The translations under genes and the position numbers were made by a program. 64,000 bases of DNA from Bombella apis (GTDB taxonomy: Bacteria > Pseudomonadota > Alphaproteobacteria > Acetobacterales > Acetobacteraceae), in the NCBI RefSeq assembly GCF_018221685.1, contig NZ_JAGJTM010000004.1, positions 62,001-126,000 on the forward strand. Reading direction: 5' to 3'. Numbering within the stretch: the stretch's first letter is position 1; every line of letters begins with the position of its first letter. Positions 53,201 to 63,141 of the stretch are shown here, one piece after another. The notes under the pieces were generated by a model, which was given only the letters and a program-made list of their open reading frames with translations, ran no database searches and was not told the origin of the DNA.

Positions 53201-53215
53201 AAATAACTATTATTT
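53201..53215. promoter_or_regulatory. AT-rich dyad upstream of the porin
   Basis: AAATAAC-T-ATTATTT, a 7-1-7 dyad with one mismatch, 21 bp before the start. It resembles Fur-type spacing, but its A/T content makes chance likely. Confidence 0.25.
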
Positions 53216-53236
53216 AAAGTAATAAGTGAGCCGCTC

Positions 53237-54952
53237 ATGCAGACAGGCAGGCCATCGTGGCGAGTGACGATGCAGGAAAGACCGGACCTGTCTCTGAGGT
53301 GTGTCAGCCTGTTGGGGCGGACGGGCAGGTTTTTGCGGTCCCCGGTAGTTCTTGCCGTACTGTCTGTTGCTGCAGGGCTGGGACAGGCGGAAGCGCAGAT
53401 CACTGAAAAGGTTCCCCCTGCCGTGGAGACCATGCCGGGAGCCGGGGTGATCGGCCAGCCACGCCGTGTCACGCTGGAGGAGAACCGGTCCCGCAAGCGG
53501 CATCAGGGAGACTGGGGAGCCTTCAACTGGGGGAATGGTGAATTTGCCGGGTTCGGGCCGGTTGGTGTCTACGGGGTCGCCCCCTGGGCCGAGGACTGGA
53601 GCAGCAAGAAAGACCCCAGGAATTACACGGATTTTCTTGATCCCCTGAAGGCCATCCGCCTCAATGAGTCGGGCAGCATCTGGCTGTCGCTTTCCGGTGA
53701 ATCCCGGATACGCAACTGGTATGAGTCGAGTCCCATGCTGGGGACGGTGAACAGGCGTCATTCCGGCCGGTTTACGGTACGCAACCTGCTGGGGGCGGAC
53801 CTTCACCTTGGCCCGCACTGGCGGATATTCGGGCAGCTGAACAATGGTGAGGCGGCCGGATGGAACTATTACGGCTATAATGCGACATGGCGGCGCAGGC
53901 TGGGGGTGCAGCAGCTCTTTGTCGGGTATGAGCGTAAACTGTTTGGTGCAAAGACCGGCGTGATGGTCGGGCGGCAGCAGTTTCTCGATGCTCCTTCATG
54001 GCTCGTCTACATGCGGGAAACTCCCAACGTCCCGCTTTCGTGGAATGGTGTCCGTGGCTATGCGCTGTGGAACCGGATCAGGCTGGACCTGTACAATTTT
54101 GTCGCTACACAGGTGACGAGGGATACCATCATGGGGGGCGGGTTTGATGATGGCACCCGCCTTTATGGGGGGAATGTCGGGATCGCCCTGCGGCCCTTTG
54201 CCATTGGGGGGGAGCAGGTCCATTCCTTTCTGGACCTCTTCTGGATGGGTTTCCGTGATGAGGGGAAAACGGCAGCCGTGGCCCGTTACAAAGGGTCGGA
54301 GGCGGGAACGCAGACACGACAGAATGGTGGCTTCCGCTGGTATGGTTCGGCACCGTCTTTCGAATATGAGCTGGGGGGCGTGTATCAGGGGGGACGGTTC
54401 CATCCCGGCACGTCATCCATTGCCAGCCGCCCCGTGAGTGCCTGGGCCGTGCGGGGCGTGCTGGGCTGGCGTCATTCCTCATCCTTTCTGCATCCCTTTC
54501 TGGGCGTGCAGGCGGAGGCTTACAGCGGAGGAGACAATCGCCGGAAAGAGGGAACCGTGGGCACGTTCTCGGCCCCGTTCTCACCCCGTAATGGAACGTT
54601 CGACCTGACACGCACCATTGCGAGGGCCAACATCGTGAGTGCCGGCCCGCTGGCCAGCATCGCACCCCGGCCTTTCATGAACATCCGTATCCGGGTGCCT
54701 TACCTCTGGAGGGAGAGCATGAATGACGGGCTGTATAATTCATCATCGCCCTTTTCTTTCCTTTCAGGGCCGAAGCTGCGGCAGGCCGGGCGGGCCGTGG
54801 GGTTGCAGCCGCAGGGGCAGGTGCAGTTCCAGCTTCAGCAGCACGTCAACTGGCAGATTGATGGGGGAGCGATTCTGCTGACACATCGCATGAGGCAGGC
54901 CGGGGGGAAGAACGGGACCTACATGCTCTCGACCCTCACGCTGCGTTTCTGA
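53237..54952 (+). CDS. Outer-membrane porin of the alginate-export type
   Basis: 571 residues. The signal (FLRSPVVLAVLSVAAGLGQAEA) is preceded by a 30-residue N-terminus; a start at 53270 is also possible. The mature part has the alternating aromatic/hydrophobic strands of a beta-barrel and the terminal Phe expected of an outer-membrane protein (STLTLRF). The segments SIWLSLSGESRIRNWYES, RNLLGADLHLG, RIFGQLNNGE and GVMVGRQQF match the alginate-export porin family often seen in acetic acid bacteria. The substrate is unknown; the name does not imply alginate. Confidence 0.82.
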   Translation: MQTGRPSWRVTMQERPDLSLRCVSLLGRTGRFLRSPVVLAVLSVAAGLGQAEAQITEKVPPAVETMPGAGVIGQPRRVTLEENRSRKRHQGDWGAFNWGNGEFAGFGPVGVYGVAPWAEDWSSKKDPRNYTDFLDPLKAIRLNESGSIWLSLSGESRIRNWYESSPMLGTVNRRHSGRFTVRNLLGADLHLGPHWRIFGQLNNGEAAGWNYYGYNATWRRRLGVQQLFVGYERKLFGAKTGVMVGRQQFLDAPSWLVYMRETPNVPLSWNGVRGYALWNRIRLDLYNFVATQVTRDTIMGGGFDDGTRLYGGNVGIALRPFAIGGEQVHSFLDLFWMGFRDEGKTAAVARYKGSEAGTQTRQNGGFRWYGSAPSFEYELGGVYQGGRFHPGTSSIASRPVSAWAVRGVLGWRHSSSFLHPFLGVQAEAYSGGDNRRKEGTVGTFSAPFSPRNGTFDLTRTIARANIVSAGPLASIAPRPFMNIRIRVPYLWRESMNDGLYNSSSPFSFLSGPKLRQAGRAVGLQPQGQVQFQLQQHVNWQIDGGAILLTHRMRQAGGKNGTYMLSTLTLRF

Positions 54953-55088
54953 GCCTTCTGATAAATACGATTTTGTATTGTGAAAAAGAATGGCGGTCTC
55001 AGAGGCGATTTTCCGCCGTTTCCTGCCGGAGATCAGGCTTCCTGATTCTCTGGAAAGCTCATAATGACATTCTTATATCCTGAAAAAT

Positions 55089-55111
55089 TGATGATTTATC
55101 AAAAATCATCA
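55089..55111. promoter_or_regulatory. Inverted repeat upstream of cysH
   Basis: TGATGATTT-ATCAA-AAATCATCA is a perfect 9-5-9 dyad, 65 bp before cysH. A second imperfect hairpin, ATCAGG-CTT-CCTGAT, lies at 55032-55046 and may end the porin transcript. Confidence 0.5.
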
Positions 55112-55175
55112 TTGAAGCCCGTTAAATATGTAATTAGTTTCTTTCTTATCGTATTTTCCGAAGGGAGCAGATCAC

Positions 55176-55949
55176 ATGGCAATATCGGACGATGAGTTCC
55201 AGGCCCTGCCCCGGCAGGAAGACGTGGCTGCCTCGGAGGAGGAAACGGGCCGTGTACTGTCCTCCGTTCTGGCCCGTTTTCCGGGCCGTGTGGCGGTGAT
55301 TTCTTCCTTCGGTGCCGAGTCTGCCGTGCTGCTGGCGCAGGTGGCGGCACAGGACAGAGCCGTGCCTGTCTTTTTTCTCGATACGGAGCGGCATTTCCCG
55401 GAAACGCTGGCCTATCGGGATGAGCTGACCCGTCATCTGGGGCTGGAGGATGTCCGCACCCTGCGCCCTGCCCGTGCCGAGGTGGAGTATCGGGACCCGG
55501 AGGGTCAGCTTGTGGCTTTTGACCCCGATGCCTGCTGCGCCCTGCGGAAGGTGGAACCGCTGGAGGTGGTTCTGCCGGAGTTCGACATCTGGGTGACAGG
55601 CCGCAAGCGGATGCAGGCGGCCACCCGGGCGGCCCTGCCCGTGGCGGAACGGCAGGAGGATGGCAGTGTGAAGCTGAATCCTCTGGCTGGCTGGAGCGAG
55701 GCGCAGATCGCCCGTTTCATGGAGGAGAAAGCCCTCCCGCCGCATCCGCTGGTGGCGCAGGGTTACCGCTCCATCGGCTGTGAACCCTGTACGAGGCCCG
55801 TGGGAGCGGGAGAGGACAGCCGTGCCGGACGTTGGGCCGGACTGGCCAAGACGGAATGTGGCCTGCATCGGCCCGTTTCCACACCGCCCGACGCCAATGT
55901 GGAAGAAATCTCAGCTGCTGCCCTGATTGCAGAGCGGCCCGCACGATAA
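55176..55949 (+). CDS. cysH: Phosphoadenylyl/adenylyl-sulfate reductase (Fe-S type)
   Basis: 257 residues, thioredoxin-dependent reduction of activated sulfate to sulfite. The P-loop-like FGAESAVLL is followed by the reaction Cys in KTECGLH near the end. CC (DACCALRK) and CxxC (GCEPCTRP) are the four ligands of the [4Fe-4S] cluster that marks APS-type reductases and is absent from E. coli CysH. The operon nevertheless encodes a CysC domain, so PAPS can also be made. It is the first gene of cysH-cysD-cysNC. Confidence 0.95.
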   Translation: MAISDDEFQALPRQEDVAASEEETGRVLSSVLARFPGRVAVISSFGAESAVLLAQVAAQDRAVPVFFLDTERHFPETLAYRDELTRHLGLEDVRTLRPARAEVEYRDPEGQLVAFDPDACCALRKVEPLEVVLPEFDIWVTGRKRMQAATRAALPVAERQEDGSVKLNPLAGWSEAQIARFMEEKALPPHPLVAQGYRSIGCEPCTRPVGAGEDSRAGRWAGLAKTECGLHRPVSTPPDANVEEISAAALIAERPAR

Positions 55950-55990
55950 GACCGGGCCGCATGGCCCATCAGGAAGGAAAGGGAGCAGTC

Positions 55991-56809
55991 ATGGCTCTGG
56001 AAGACGCACATATCATGGATGGTCTGGACCAGCTTGAGGCCCAGAGCATCTTCATCCTGCGGGAGGCCTACCGCAAGCTGAAGCCCCTGGCCCTGCTCTG
56101 GTCACTGGGCAAGGACAGCAACGTGATGGTCTGGCTGGCCCGCAAGGCCTTCATGGGGCATGTGCCTTTTCCTGTCATGCATGTGGATACGGGCAAGAAA
56201 TTCCCGGAGATGTATGCCTTCCGGGATGAGTACGTCAAAAAGTGGAATCTGGACCTTGTTCTCGGGGAGTGTCCCCCGGTCGAGGACATGGACCCCTCCC
56301 TGCCACCGGCGGCCCGGTCTGCGGCCCGCAAGACGGCTGGTCTGGCAAACCTGATCGACCAGCACAAATTCCGGGGTGTTGTTGCGGGCATCCGGCGTGA
56401 TGAGCAGGCCACCCGTGCCAAGGAGCGTGTCTTCAGTCCCCGTGGTGCCGGTCACCAGTGGGATGTCCGCAACCAGCCACCGGAATTCTGGGACCAGTAC
56501 GCCACGCCTTACGAGGAGGGGATGCATGTCCGTGTCCATCCGCTGCTGGCGTGGCGGGAGCTGGACATCTGGCGGTACATCGAGCGTGAGAAGATTCCGC
56601 TCGTGGACCTCTATTTTGCAAAGGATGGCAAGCGTTATCGCTCACTGGGCGATCAGGACATCACCAGCCCGATCGAGAGCAATGCCTCCACCGTGGCGGA
56701 AGTGATTGCCGAGCTGGAGACAAGCCGTACCTCCGAGCGTGCGGGCCGTGCCATGGATCATGAATCGGAAGATGCCTTCGAGCGTCTCCGTGTTGCCGGT
56801 TATCTGTGA
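55991..56809 (+). CDS. cysD: Sulfate adenylyltransferase subunit 2
   Basis: The ATP-sulfurylase catalytic subunit, 272 residues from [18 protein letters not shown]. The PP-loop variant is [37 protein letters not shown] and [14 protein letters not shown] follow. The SD is AAGGGAGC. It lies 41 bp after cysH and 13 bp before cysNC. Confidence 0.97.
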   Translation: MALEDAHIMDGLDQLEAQSIFILREAYRKLKPLALLWSLGKDSNVMVWLARKAFMGHVPFPVMHVDTGKKFPEMYAFRDEYVKKWNLDLVLGECPPVEDMDPSLPPAARSAARKTAGLANLIDQHKFRGVVAGIRRDEQATRAKERVFSPRGAGHQWDVRNQPPEFWDQYATPYEEGMHVRVHPLLAWRELDIWRYIEREKIPLVDLYFAKDGKRYRSLGDQDITSPIESNASTVAEVIAELETSRTSERAGRAMDHESEDAFERLRVAGYL

Positions 56810-56822
56810 GGGGACTTTTTCG

Positions 56823-58694
56823 ATGACACAGACTCATTCACCATCATCGCAGGTCCGTCACGGTGTCAGCACGCCGATCGTGATCGTGGGCCATGTGGAT
56901 CACGGCAAATCCACCCTGATTGGCCGCCTTCTGTATGATACGGACAGCCTGCCGGATGGCCGCCTCGTCCAGATCGTGGAAAGCAGCCGGAAGCGTGGTC
57001 TGGCCGTGGAGTGGAGCTTCCTGCTCGATTCCCTCCAGATCGAGCGGGATCAGGGTGTGACGGTGGATTCCACCCGCATTCCGTTCCAGCTGGATGGCCG
57101 GGATTTCGTCATCGTGGATGCGCCGGGCCATCGGCAGTTCCTGCGCAACATGATTACCGGTGCTGCCGATGCCGAGGCCGCCGTGCTGGTGGTGGATGCC
57201 GCCGAGGGTGTGCGGGAGCAGACACGCCGCCACGCCATGCTGCTGCGGCTCATCGGCATCAATCATGTGATCGTCCTGCTGAACAAGGCCGACAGCATCG
57301 GGTTTGATGAAGCCAGACTGAAGCAGGTGGAAGGTGACATCCGCCAGCTGCTGGGGCGGCTGGAGATCAACGTCAACCAGGTCATTCCGGCCTCGGCACG
57401 GGATGGCGACAATATCGCCACACGTTCTGAAAAGGCCGACTGGTACAGGGGGCCGACCCTGCTGGAGGCCCTGTCTCTCATCCAGCCTCCGGCATCCCGT
57501 CATGCCCTGCCATTCCGTATGCCGGTGCAGGACGTGTACCGTTTCGAGGGCATCCGCTATGTGGCGGGACGCATCGAGCGTGGCACGGTGCGGGAAGGAG
57601 ACCTGCTGGAAATTGGCGGGCAGGGGCAGGAGGCCACCGTGGCCGAGGTCTGCCGCTGGCATGCTCCGCATCATCCTGTGGCCGGAGCTGGTGAATCCAT
57701 CGCCCTGCGGCTGGAGCCTGATCTGGTGCCGGATCGTGGGGACCTGCTGTTCCCTGCCGGTGATGAAGCCGCAGCCCCGCTGAAGGCCGCCCGTCTCAGG
57801 ACACGGCTGTTCTGGCTGCGTGGTGAGCCGCTGCGTGTGGGGGAGAGTTTCCGGCTGCGTCTGGCCACGGCAGAACATGATGTCACCGTGGCTTCCATTG
57901 ATGCCGTGGTGGACCTTGATGATCTCAGCCTGAGTCCGGCGGATGAGGTGCCACCGGACGGCTTTGCCGAGATCACCCTCGCCGTGGCCCGCAACGTCCT
58001 CTTCGATCCCTTTGCGCCGGGAATGCCGGACGGGCGTGGTGTTCTGGTGGACCGCCATCAGAAGATCGTTGGCGGTGCCCCGCTGATCGGTCCGGCGGCC
58101 CTGCCGGAGGGAGCCAAGGCCATCCATCCGACAGCCAGCGGCGTGAGGGATGCCGTCCGGGCTGGCCTGCGGGGGCATGGTCGGGCCGTGTTCTGGATGA
58201 CCGGTCTGCCCGGTGCCGGAAAGAGCACCATCGCCCGCCATGCCGAGGAGGCCCTTAGCCGTGAGGGGCTGCATGTTACCGTGCTGGATGGCGATACGGT
58301 TCGCTCCGGCCTGTGTAGCGATCTTGGCTTTTCGCCGGAAGACCGGCGGGAGAATATCCGCCGTGTGGCCCATGTGGCCCGTATTCTGGCGGATGCCGGG
58401 CAGATCGTGCTGGTGGCTCTGGTCTCTCCGCTCATCCGGGACCGGGCGATGGCCAAGGCGATCATCGGGGAAGACTGGCACGAGGTCTTTGTGGATACGG
58501 CCCCCGAGCTGTGCCGCCGCCGTGACCCGAAGGGCCTGTATGCTCAGGCGGAAGAAGGCCGGATTGCCGAGTTTACGGGTGTGTCTTCGGCTTATGAAGC
58601 ACCGGAAAAGCCGGATGTTGTCGTCCCCGGTGATGGTGACGTGGCCCGGAGCGTACGGCACCTGACGGACGCCGTTCATAAGGTCGTGCGCTGA
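56823..58694 (+). CDS. cysNC: Sulfate adenylyltransferase GTPase subunit fused to adenylyl-sulfate kinase
   Basis: 623 residues. The N-terminal part is CysN, an EF-Tu-like GTPase ([19 protein letters not shown] and NKAD motifs), which drives ATP-sulfurylase. The C-terminal part from about residue 455 is CysC ([38 protein letters not shown]), the APS kinase. The NodQ-like fusion is common in alphaproteobacteria. It closes the cysH-cysD-cysNC operon. Confidence 0.97.
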   Translation: MTQTHSPSSQVRHGVSTPIVIVGHVDHGKSTLIGRLLYDTDSLPDGRLVQIVESSRKRGLAVEWSFLLDSLQIERDQGVTVDSTRIPFQLDGRDFVIVDAPGHRQFLRNMITGAADAEAAVLVVDAAEGVREQTRRHAMLLRLIGINHVIVLLNKADSIGFDEARLKQVEGDIRQLLGRLEINVNQVIPASARDGDNIATRSEKADWYRGPTLLEALSLIQPPASRHALPFRMPVQDVYRFEGIRYVAGRIERGTVREGDLLEIGGQGQEATVAEVCRWHAPHHPVAGAGESIALRLEPDLVPDRGDLLFPAGDEAAAPLKAARLRTRLFWLRGEPLRVGESFRLRLATAEHDVTVASIDAVVDLDDLSLSPADEVPPDGFAEITLAVARNVLFDPFAPGMPDGRGVLVDRHQKIVGGAPLIGPAALPEGAKAIHPTASGVRDAVRAGLRGHGRAVFWMTGLPGAGKSTIARHAEEALSREGLHVTVLDGDTVRSGLCSDLGFSPEDRRENIRRVAHVARILADAGQIVLVALVSPLIRDRAMAKAIIGEDWHEVFVDTAPELCRRRDPKGLYAQAEEGRIAEFTGVSSAYEAPEKPDVVVPGDGDVARSVRHLTDAVHKVVR

Positions 58695-58705
58695 CAGACG
58701 GTTCT

Positions 58706-58737
58706 GCCGGGCCTTCCTCCATGAGGTGAGGCCCGGC
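58706..58737 (+). terminator. Hairpin after cysNC
   Basis: GCCGGGCCT/AGGCCCGGC, a 9-bp perfect stem with an inner CCTC/GAGG, 11 bp past the stop. There is no U run. Confidence 0.7.
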
Positions 58738-58851
58738 GGGTCCCGGTTTCTGAAAGAACATGGAACAGGAACCCGGTTTTTCCAGCAGGAAAAGGCCGGT
58801 GGGGGAGGCTTTGTCTGAAAAAGGCTCTTTCCGTTCTGGGAGAAGGATAAG

Positions 58852-59619
58852 GTGATGGGGCATCTGGCTTATGTCATCTCCGGCGCATTGGTCGGGTTTC
58901 TGGTCGGCATGACAGGCGTGGGTGGCGGATCGCTGATGACGCCGCTGCTCATCCTGCTGTGTGGGATCCACCCCAAGGCTGCCGTGGGGACGGACCTCGT
59001 CTATGCCGCCGTGACGAAACTGTTCGGGACAGTCCTGCACAGGCGGTGCGGGCCGGTACGCTGGTCCATCGTGCTGTGGATGATGGCAGGCAGCCTCCCC
59101 GGTGTGGCGGTGGCTCTGCTCTGGCTGCGGCATCTGGGGTCGCCGCAGGAGATGGCGCATGTCATCCGCCTGTCGCTGGGCATCTGCCTGCTGGTGACGG
59201 CCCCGGCCATCCTGTTCCGTTCGACGCTTAAAGCGTGGGTGCTGCGGCATCAGCTGGGGGGACCGGTACAGTCACGGGTTCTGACGGTCGTGCTGGGTTT
59301 CGTGCTGGGCTGCATGGTCAGCCTGTCCTCCGTCGGGGCCGGGGCCATCGGCATGGCCGTGCTGGTGATGCTGTATCCGACCCTGCCCCTGCGTGAACTC
59401 GTGGCCATCGACATTGCCCATGCCATTCCCCTGACACTGATTGCCGGGGCAGGCCACTGGGTGGAAGGGGACGTCATGGTGCCGACCCTGCTGCTCCTGC
59501 TGAGTGGCTCCCTGCCGGGCATCTGGCTTGGTACCCATTGCGCCGGGCGATGCCCGGAACGCTGGCAGCGGCTCATTCTGGGAACTCTGTTGTTGCTGAT
59601 TGGCGTGAAGATGATCTGA
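58852..59619 (+). CDS. TauE/SafE family membrane transporter
   Basis: 255 residues with about eight transmembrane helices. The two glycine-rich repeats GALVGFLVGMTGVGGGSLMTPLL (here in part) and GCMVSLSSVGAGAIGMAVL are the family signature. Members export or import sulfite, sulfonates or other organic anions. Being directly downstream of the cys operon suggests sulfite/sulfur handling, though the hairpin between them points to separate control. GTG (58852) and ATG (58855) starts are both possible, behind AAGGATAAG. Confidence 0.85.
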   Translation: MMGHLAYVISGALVGFLVGMTGVGGGSLMTPLLILLCGIHPKAAVGTDLVYAAVTKLFGTVLHRRCGPVRWSIVLWMMAGSLPGVAVALLWLRHLGSPQEMAHVIRLSLGICLLVTAPAILFRSTLKAWVLRHQLGGPVQSRVLTVVLGFVLGCMVSLSSVGAGAIGMAVLVMLYPTLPLRELVAIDIAHAIPLTLIAGAGHWVEGDVMVPTLLLLLSGSLPGIWLGTHCAGRCPERWQRLILGTLLLLIGVKMI

Positions 59620-59621
59620 GG

Positions 59622-59650
59622 AAAGGCCGGGACATGTCCCGGCCTTTTTT
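59622..59650 (+). terminator. Intrinsic terminator after the TauE gene
   Basis: AAAGGCCGGGA/TCCCGGCCTTT is a near-palindromic hairpin with T6. Confidence 0.92.
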
Positions 59651-59681
59651 ATGGGCACCGGAAAAGAATGGCTTCACATAT

Positions 59682-59699
59682 GTTATGTTATAACATAAC
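59682..59699 (+). promoter_or_regulatory. 18-bp palindrome upstream of the TonB-dependent receptor (Zur-like)
   Basis: GTTATGTTATAACATAAC is a perfect palindrome, 45 bp before the start codon. The TGTTATAACATAAC core is close to operators of Zur, the zinc uptake repressor, which in proteobacteria centre on TGTTATAxTATAACA-like dyads. Assignment to Zur is an inference. Confidence 0.6.
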
Positions 59700-59744
59700 T
59701 TGCGATGAACAATCAGACCAGCATGACGAGGACTGGAGAACATC

Positions 59745-62000
59745 ATGGTGATGATGGGACGGGGTGGAGCCATTTATGCGGTGTTGGCCCTGGTGGCGTC
59801 TGGCACGCTGTCTCAGGCAGCCCAGGCTGGTGATGTGGAGACGGGCGGGAAGCCGTCAGTCACATCCACGGGAGACCAGCCCCAGAATGGGGGGGATGGG
59901 TCTGTCCGTAAGGCGGACAGCAGGGAGGAGCATATTCACGTCACGGCCCGGCGGCTGGATCAGGCCCGTGCGGCTCTTCAGCCTGCCATCGGGGCCACGC
60001 AGACGAATTTTTCCCGCAAGGCCATCGAGGCCAATCCCGGTGCCGACAATGCCCCGCTGAACAGCATCCTGTTGCAGGCTCCCGGCGTGGCGCAGGACAG
60101 TTACGGGCAGATTCACATCCGGGGAGATCATAATGATGTCCAGTTTCGGCTGGATGGTGTGGCCCTGCCGGAAGGTGTGAGCGTTTTCGGGCAGGCTCTG
60201 ATGACCCGCTTTGCCCATTCCATGAGCCTGACGACCGGTGTCCTGCCAGCGGAGTACGGCTTCCGGCAGGCCGGTGTGATCGACATCCAGACGAAGAACG
60301 GCGTGTCGGATGAAGGCGGAACCCTCTCCGGTTATGGTGGCGTGCGGGACTATGTGCAGCCTGCCATCCAGTATGGCGGGCATTGGGGGCAGTGGGATGG
60401 CTTCATCACGGCAGATGCCGTTCACAATCGGGTGGGGATCGAGAACACGACCCCCAGTTACAATGCCATTCACGACCTCTCCAACCAGTATCATGTTCTG
60501 GGGCATCTGCGGTATACTCTCCGGCCGGAAACACGCTTCAGCCTGACGGCGGGGCTTTCCAATGCCTGGTACCAGCTGCCCAACAATCCCGGCCAGCAGC
60601 ACCAGTTTGCCACGCCGCTTTTCAAGGCGGACAATCGGCCTGTGCAGGAGGATGCGCCAGACAGCAGCCATCTGGATGAACACCAGCAGCAGATCACGGA
60701 TTTCGCCATCCTCTCCTGGCAGGAAGACCATGAGAAGGTCAGTGCACAGACATCCGCCATCCTGCGGTACAGTTCCATGCGCTACTCACCCGACTGGGTG
60801 GGGGACCTTGTCTATAACGGCCTTGCCCAGCAGGCAGCCCGGTCGGTGTTTTCCAGCGGTGTGCAGAGTGATGTGACATGGCACGTCAATCGCACGCATA
60901 CCGTGCGGGGAGGTGTGCAGGCTTATGGCGAGCGTGCTGTGAGCAAGAGCAGCTCACTGGTCTATCCGGTTGATGAAGAAGGGACTGTCAGCCCCCAGAC
61001 CGTGAAAGTGCATGATTCATCGGGCAAGACGGGTGCTTTGTACGGGGTCTATCTCCAGGATGAATGGCACCTTGCACGGTCTCTTGTCTTCAATGGAGGG
61101 GTACGGTTTGATGGTGTGGAGGAATATGTTCATGCCCATCAGCTCAGCCCCCGTGTGTCGCTGGTCTGGACACCATGGCATGGCGGGCGGTTCCATGTGG
61201 GATATGCACGTTATCTGACACCTCCGCCTTTCGAGACGATTGGCACGACATCTCTGGACCGTTTTGAGGGGACATCCGCCGCACCGGCCAACTATCAGAA
61301 TGATCGTGTGAAGGCGGAGCGGGACAATTATTATGATGTCGGCTTCATGCAGCAGCTGACACGCCATTGGCATGTCGGGCTGGATGCGTACTGGAAGCAG
61401 GCGAAAAACCTGATTGATGAAGGGCAGTTCGGCGCCCCTGTCATTCTGACAGCGTTCAATTATCACCGGGGCCGTGTCCGTGGTGTGGAGCTGACGACTG
61501 ATTACAGCACAGGCCCCCTGACCCTCTACGGCAATCTGGCGGTGTCACGGGCCACGGGCAAGGAGATTACGTCAGCTCAGTGGAATTTTGACAGTGACGA
61601 CCTCCATTACATGAGGAATCACTGGGTCCATCTGGATCATGACCAGCTGATCACGGCCTCTGCCGGTGGCTCCTATGCTTTTTTCCACAGGACGAATCAT
61701 CCCCTCCAGTTTTCGGGCACCATGATTTATGGCAGCGGCCTGCGGAAGGACAGGGAAACAGCCGAAGGTACCATCCCTAATGGGGCGCATGTGCCGCAAT
61801 ATGTCACCTTCAATCTGGGGCTGGTGCAGGCGTTACGGCATATGCCCTGGCTGGGCGGACACACCATGCAGCTGCGGCTGGATGTCATCAACCTGTTCGA
61901 CCGGCGATACATGTTGCGTGATGGCAGTGGGGTCGGTGTTGGTGCCCCGCAATATGGTCTGCGGCGCAGCGTGATGGGGGGCGTTGCCTTGTCACTGTGA
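59745..62000 (+). CDS. TonB-dependent outer-membrane receptor
   Basis: 751 residues. It has a signal peptide (AIYAVLALVASGTLSQAAQA), a TonB box-like stretch (EEHIHVTARRLDQAR), a plug domain (SILLQAPGVAQDSYGQIHIRG, in part, with DVQFRLDGVALPEG) and a C-terminal barrel. It ends in LFDRRYMLRDGSGVGVG and the terminal SVMGGVALSL; the last residue is Leu instead of the usual Phe. It is energised by the TonB system at 45-47 kb. The Zur-like palindrome suggests zinc; many His residues in the extracellular loops (for example SSHLDEHQQQ, MRNHWVHLDHD) would fit. Other metals or cobalamin cannot be excluded. Confidence 0.9.
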   Translation: MVMMGRGGAIYAVLALVASGTLSQAAQAGDVETGGKPSVTSTGDQPQNGGDGSVRKADSREEHIHVTARRLDQARAALQPAIGATQTNFSRKAIEANPGADNAPLNSILLQAPGVAQDSYGQIHIRGDHNDVQFRLDGVALPEGVSVFGQALMTRFAHSMSLTTGVLPAEYGFRQAGVIDIQTKNGVSDEGGTLSGYGGVRDYVQPAIQYGGHWGQWDGFITADAVHNRVGIENTTPSYNAIHDLSNQYHVLGHLRYTLRPETRFSLTAGLSNAWYQLPNNPGQQHQFATPLFKADNRPVQEDAPDSSHLDEHQQQITDFAILSWQEDHEKVSAQTSAILRYSSMRYSPDWVGDLVYNGLAQQAARSVFSSGVQSDVTWHVNRTHTVRGGVQAYGERAVSKSSSLVYPVDEEGTVSPQTVKVHDSSGKTGALYGVYLQDEWHLARSLVFNGGVRFDGVEEYVHAHQLSPRVSLVWTPWHGGRFHVGYARYLTPPPFETIGTTSLDRFEGTSAAPANYQNDRVKAERDNYYDVGFMQQLTRHWHVGLDAYWKQAKNLIDEGQFGAPVILTAFNYHRGRVRGVELTTDYSTGPLTLYGNLAVSRATGKEITSAQWNFDSDDLHYMRNHWVHLDHDQLITASAGGSYAFFHRTNHPLQFSGTMIYGSGLRKDRETAEGTIPNGAHVPQYVTFNLGLVQALRHMPWLGGHTMQLRLDVINLFDRRYMLRDGSGVGVGAPQYGLRRSVMGGVALSL

Positions 62001-62124
62001 CGATGGAACATCATCACAGGGCTGCCATCCTGTAGAGATATGGTTGGGTGGTTTCTTTTTGGTGGGTTAGCCCTTACCCTTGGCATGACGCCATAGCGGC
62101 CGGAGTGTCAGGGACAGGGATTGC

Positions 62125-63102
62125 ATGAGGAAGATACTTTTTACATCGGGCATCGTACTGGCCTTTCTGGGGTATGCGTTTTTTTCCATCAGTGATGCCT
62201 GCTCCAAGGGGTTGGCCGGGCGGCTGGACCCGTTCGAGGTAGCTTTTTTCGGCGGTGTGTTCGGCCTGTTGATCGTTCCGCTGCTGAAGCGCCCGAATGA
62301 GTCTTATCGGGCGCTGGTGTTGTCCAGTCATCCGTGGCTCTGGCTCGTGCGGGCGGCGGCGGTCTTCGTGGCCACGGCAGGCAGTGTGGAGGCCTTCATG
62401 CTTCTGCCCATGCCAGAAGCCCTCTCCCTGATGTTCCTGATGCCGTTTTTCGTCACCATCGTCTCCGTGCTGTTCCTCAAGGAACAGGTGACGGGATGGG
62501 CGTGGCTGTCTGTCCTGCTGGGTTTTGCAGGTGTGATGATCGTGCTGCGCCCCGGTGTGAAGGCGCTTCAGTTCGGGCATCTCTGTGCCATTGTGGTGGC
62601 CATGGCTTCGGCTGTCAGCGTGATTGCCTACCGTTTTGCGGGCAAGGAAACATCCCGCCTGACGCTGTACGGCTCCAGCCTGTGCGGGCCGCTGGTGGGG
62701 GATGGCATCCTGATGGTGCAGCATTTTGTCGTGCCACATGGGGTGAATGAATGGCTGCTGCTGTTTGGCTACGGGTTTCTGGCCGCAGCCGGGCAGCTGC
62801 TGCTCATGCTGGCCGCCTCCATTGCTCCGGCCAATCGTGTGGCCCTGCCGCAATACAGCCAGATGGCCTGGATCGTGGCTTTCAGCTACTTCATTTTCAA
62901 CCAGCCCGTGGACATGTGGGATGGTATAGGCATTGCCGTCGTTACCCTGTCCGGAATGTTGAACTGGCTGCGGCAGAAGATCCGTTTCGAGAAGATGCTG
63001 CATCGTGGCTGGTGGTGGCGGCGCAAGCCTACACCGGAGGTCATTGCCGCCACTCCTGCCGCCGTCATCACCCCGCCGCTTGAGGACAAGCCCCACGAGT
63101 GA
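62125..63102 (+). CDS. EamA/DMT-family transporter
   Basis: 325 residues with ten transmembrane helices in two EamA halves (GIVLAFLGYAFFSISDAC to the first, QFGHLCAIVVAMASAV to the second), like the RhaT/DMT exporters of metabolites. The C-terminal 45 residues form a basic, then Pro/Ala-rich tail. The substrate is unknown. It is downstream of the receptor, but a 124-bp gap leaves co-transcription open. Confidence 0.87.
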   Translation: MRKILFTSGIVLAFLGYAFFSISDACSKGLAGRLDPFEVAFFGGVFGLLIVPLLKRPNESYRALVLSSHPWLWLVRAAAVFVATAGSVEAFMLLPMPEALSLMFLMPFFVTIVSVLFLKEQVTGWAWLSVLLGFAGVMIVLRPGVKALQFGHLCAIVVAMASAVSVIAYRFAGKETSRLTLYGSSLCGPLVGDGILMVQHFVVPHGVNEWLLLFGYGFLAAAGQLLLMLAASIAPANRVALPQYSQMAWIVAFSYFIFNQPVDMWDGIGIAVVTLSGMLNWLRQKIRFEKMLHRGWWWRRKPTPEVIAATPAAVITPPLEDKPHE

Positions 63103-63110
63103 GGGGAAGC

Positions 63111-63130
63111 GGGGCCTTGTGACAGGCCCC
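63111..63130. terminator. Hairpin between the EamA gene and dnaB
   Basis: GGGGCCT-TGTGAC-AGGCCCC, in the convergent gap. There is no T run on either side. Confidence 0.6.
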
Positions 63131-63141
63131 GGTGACCGGGA

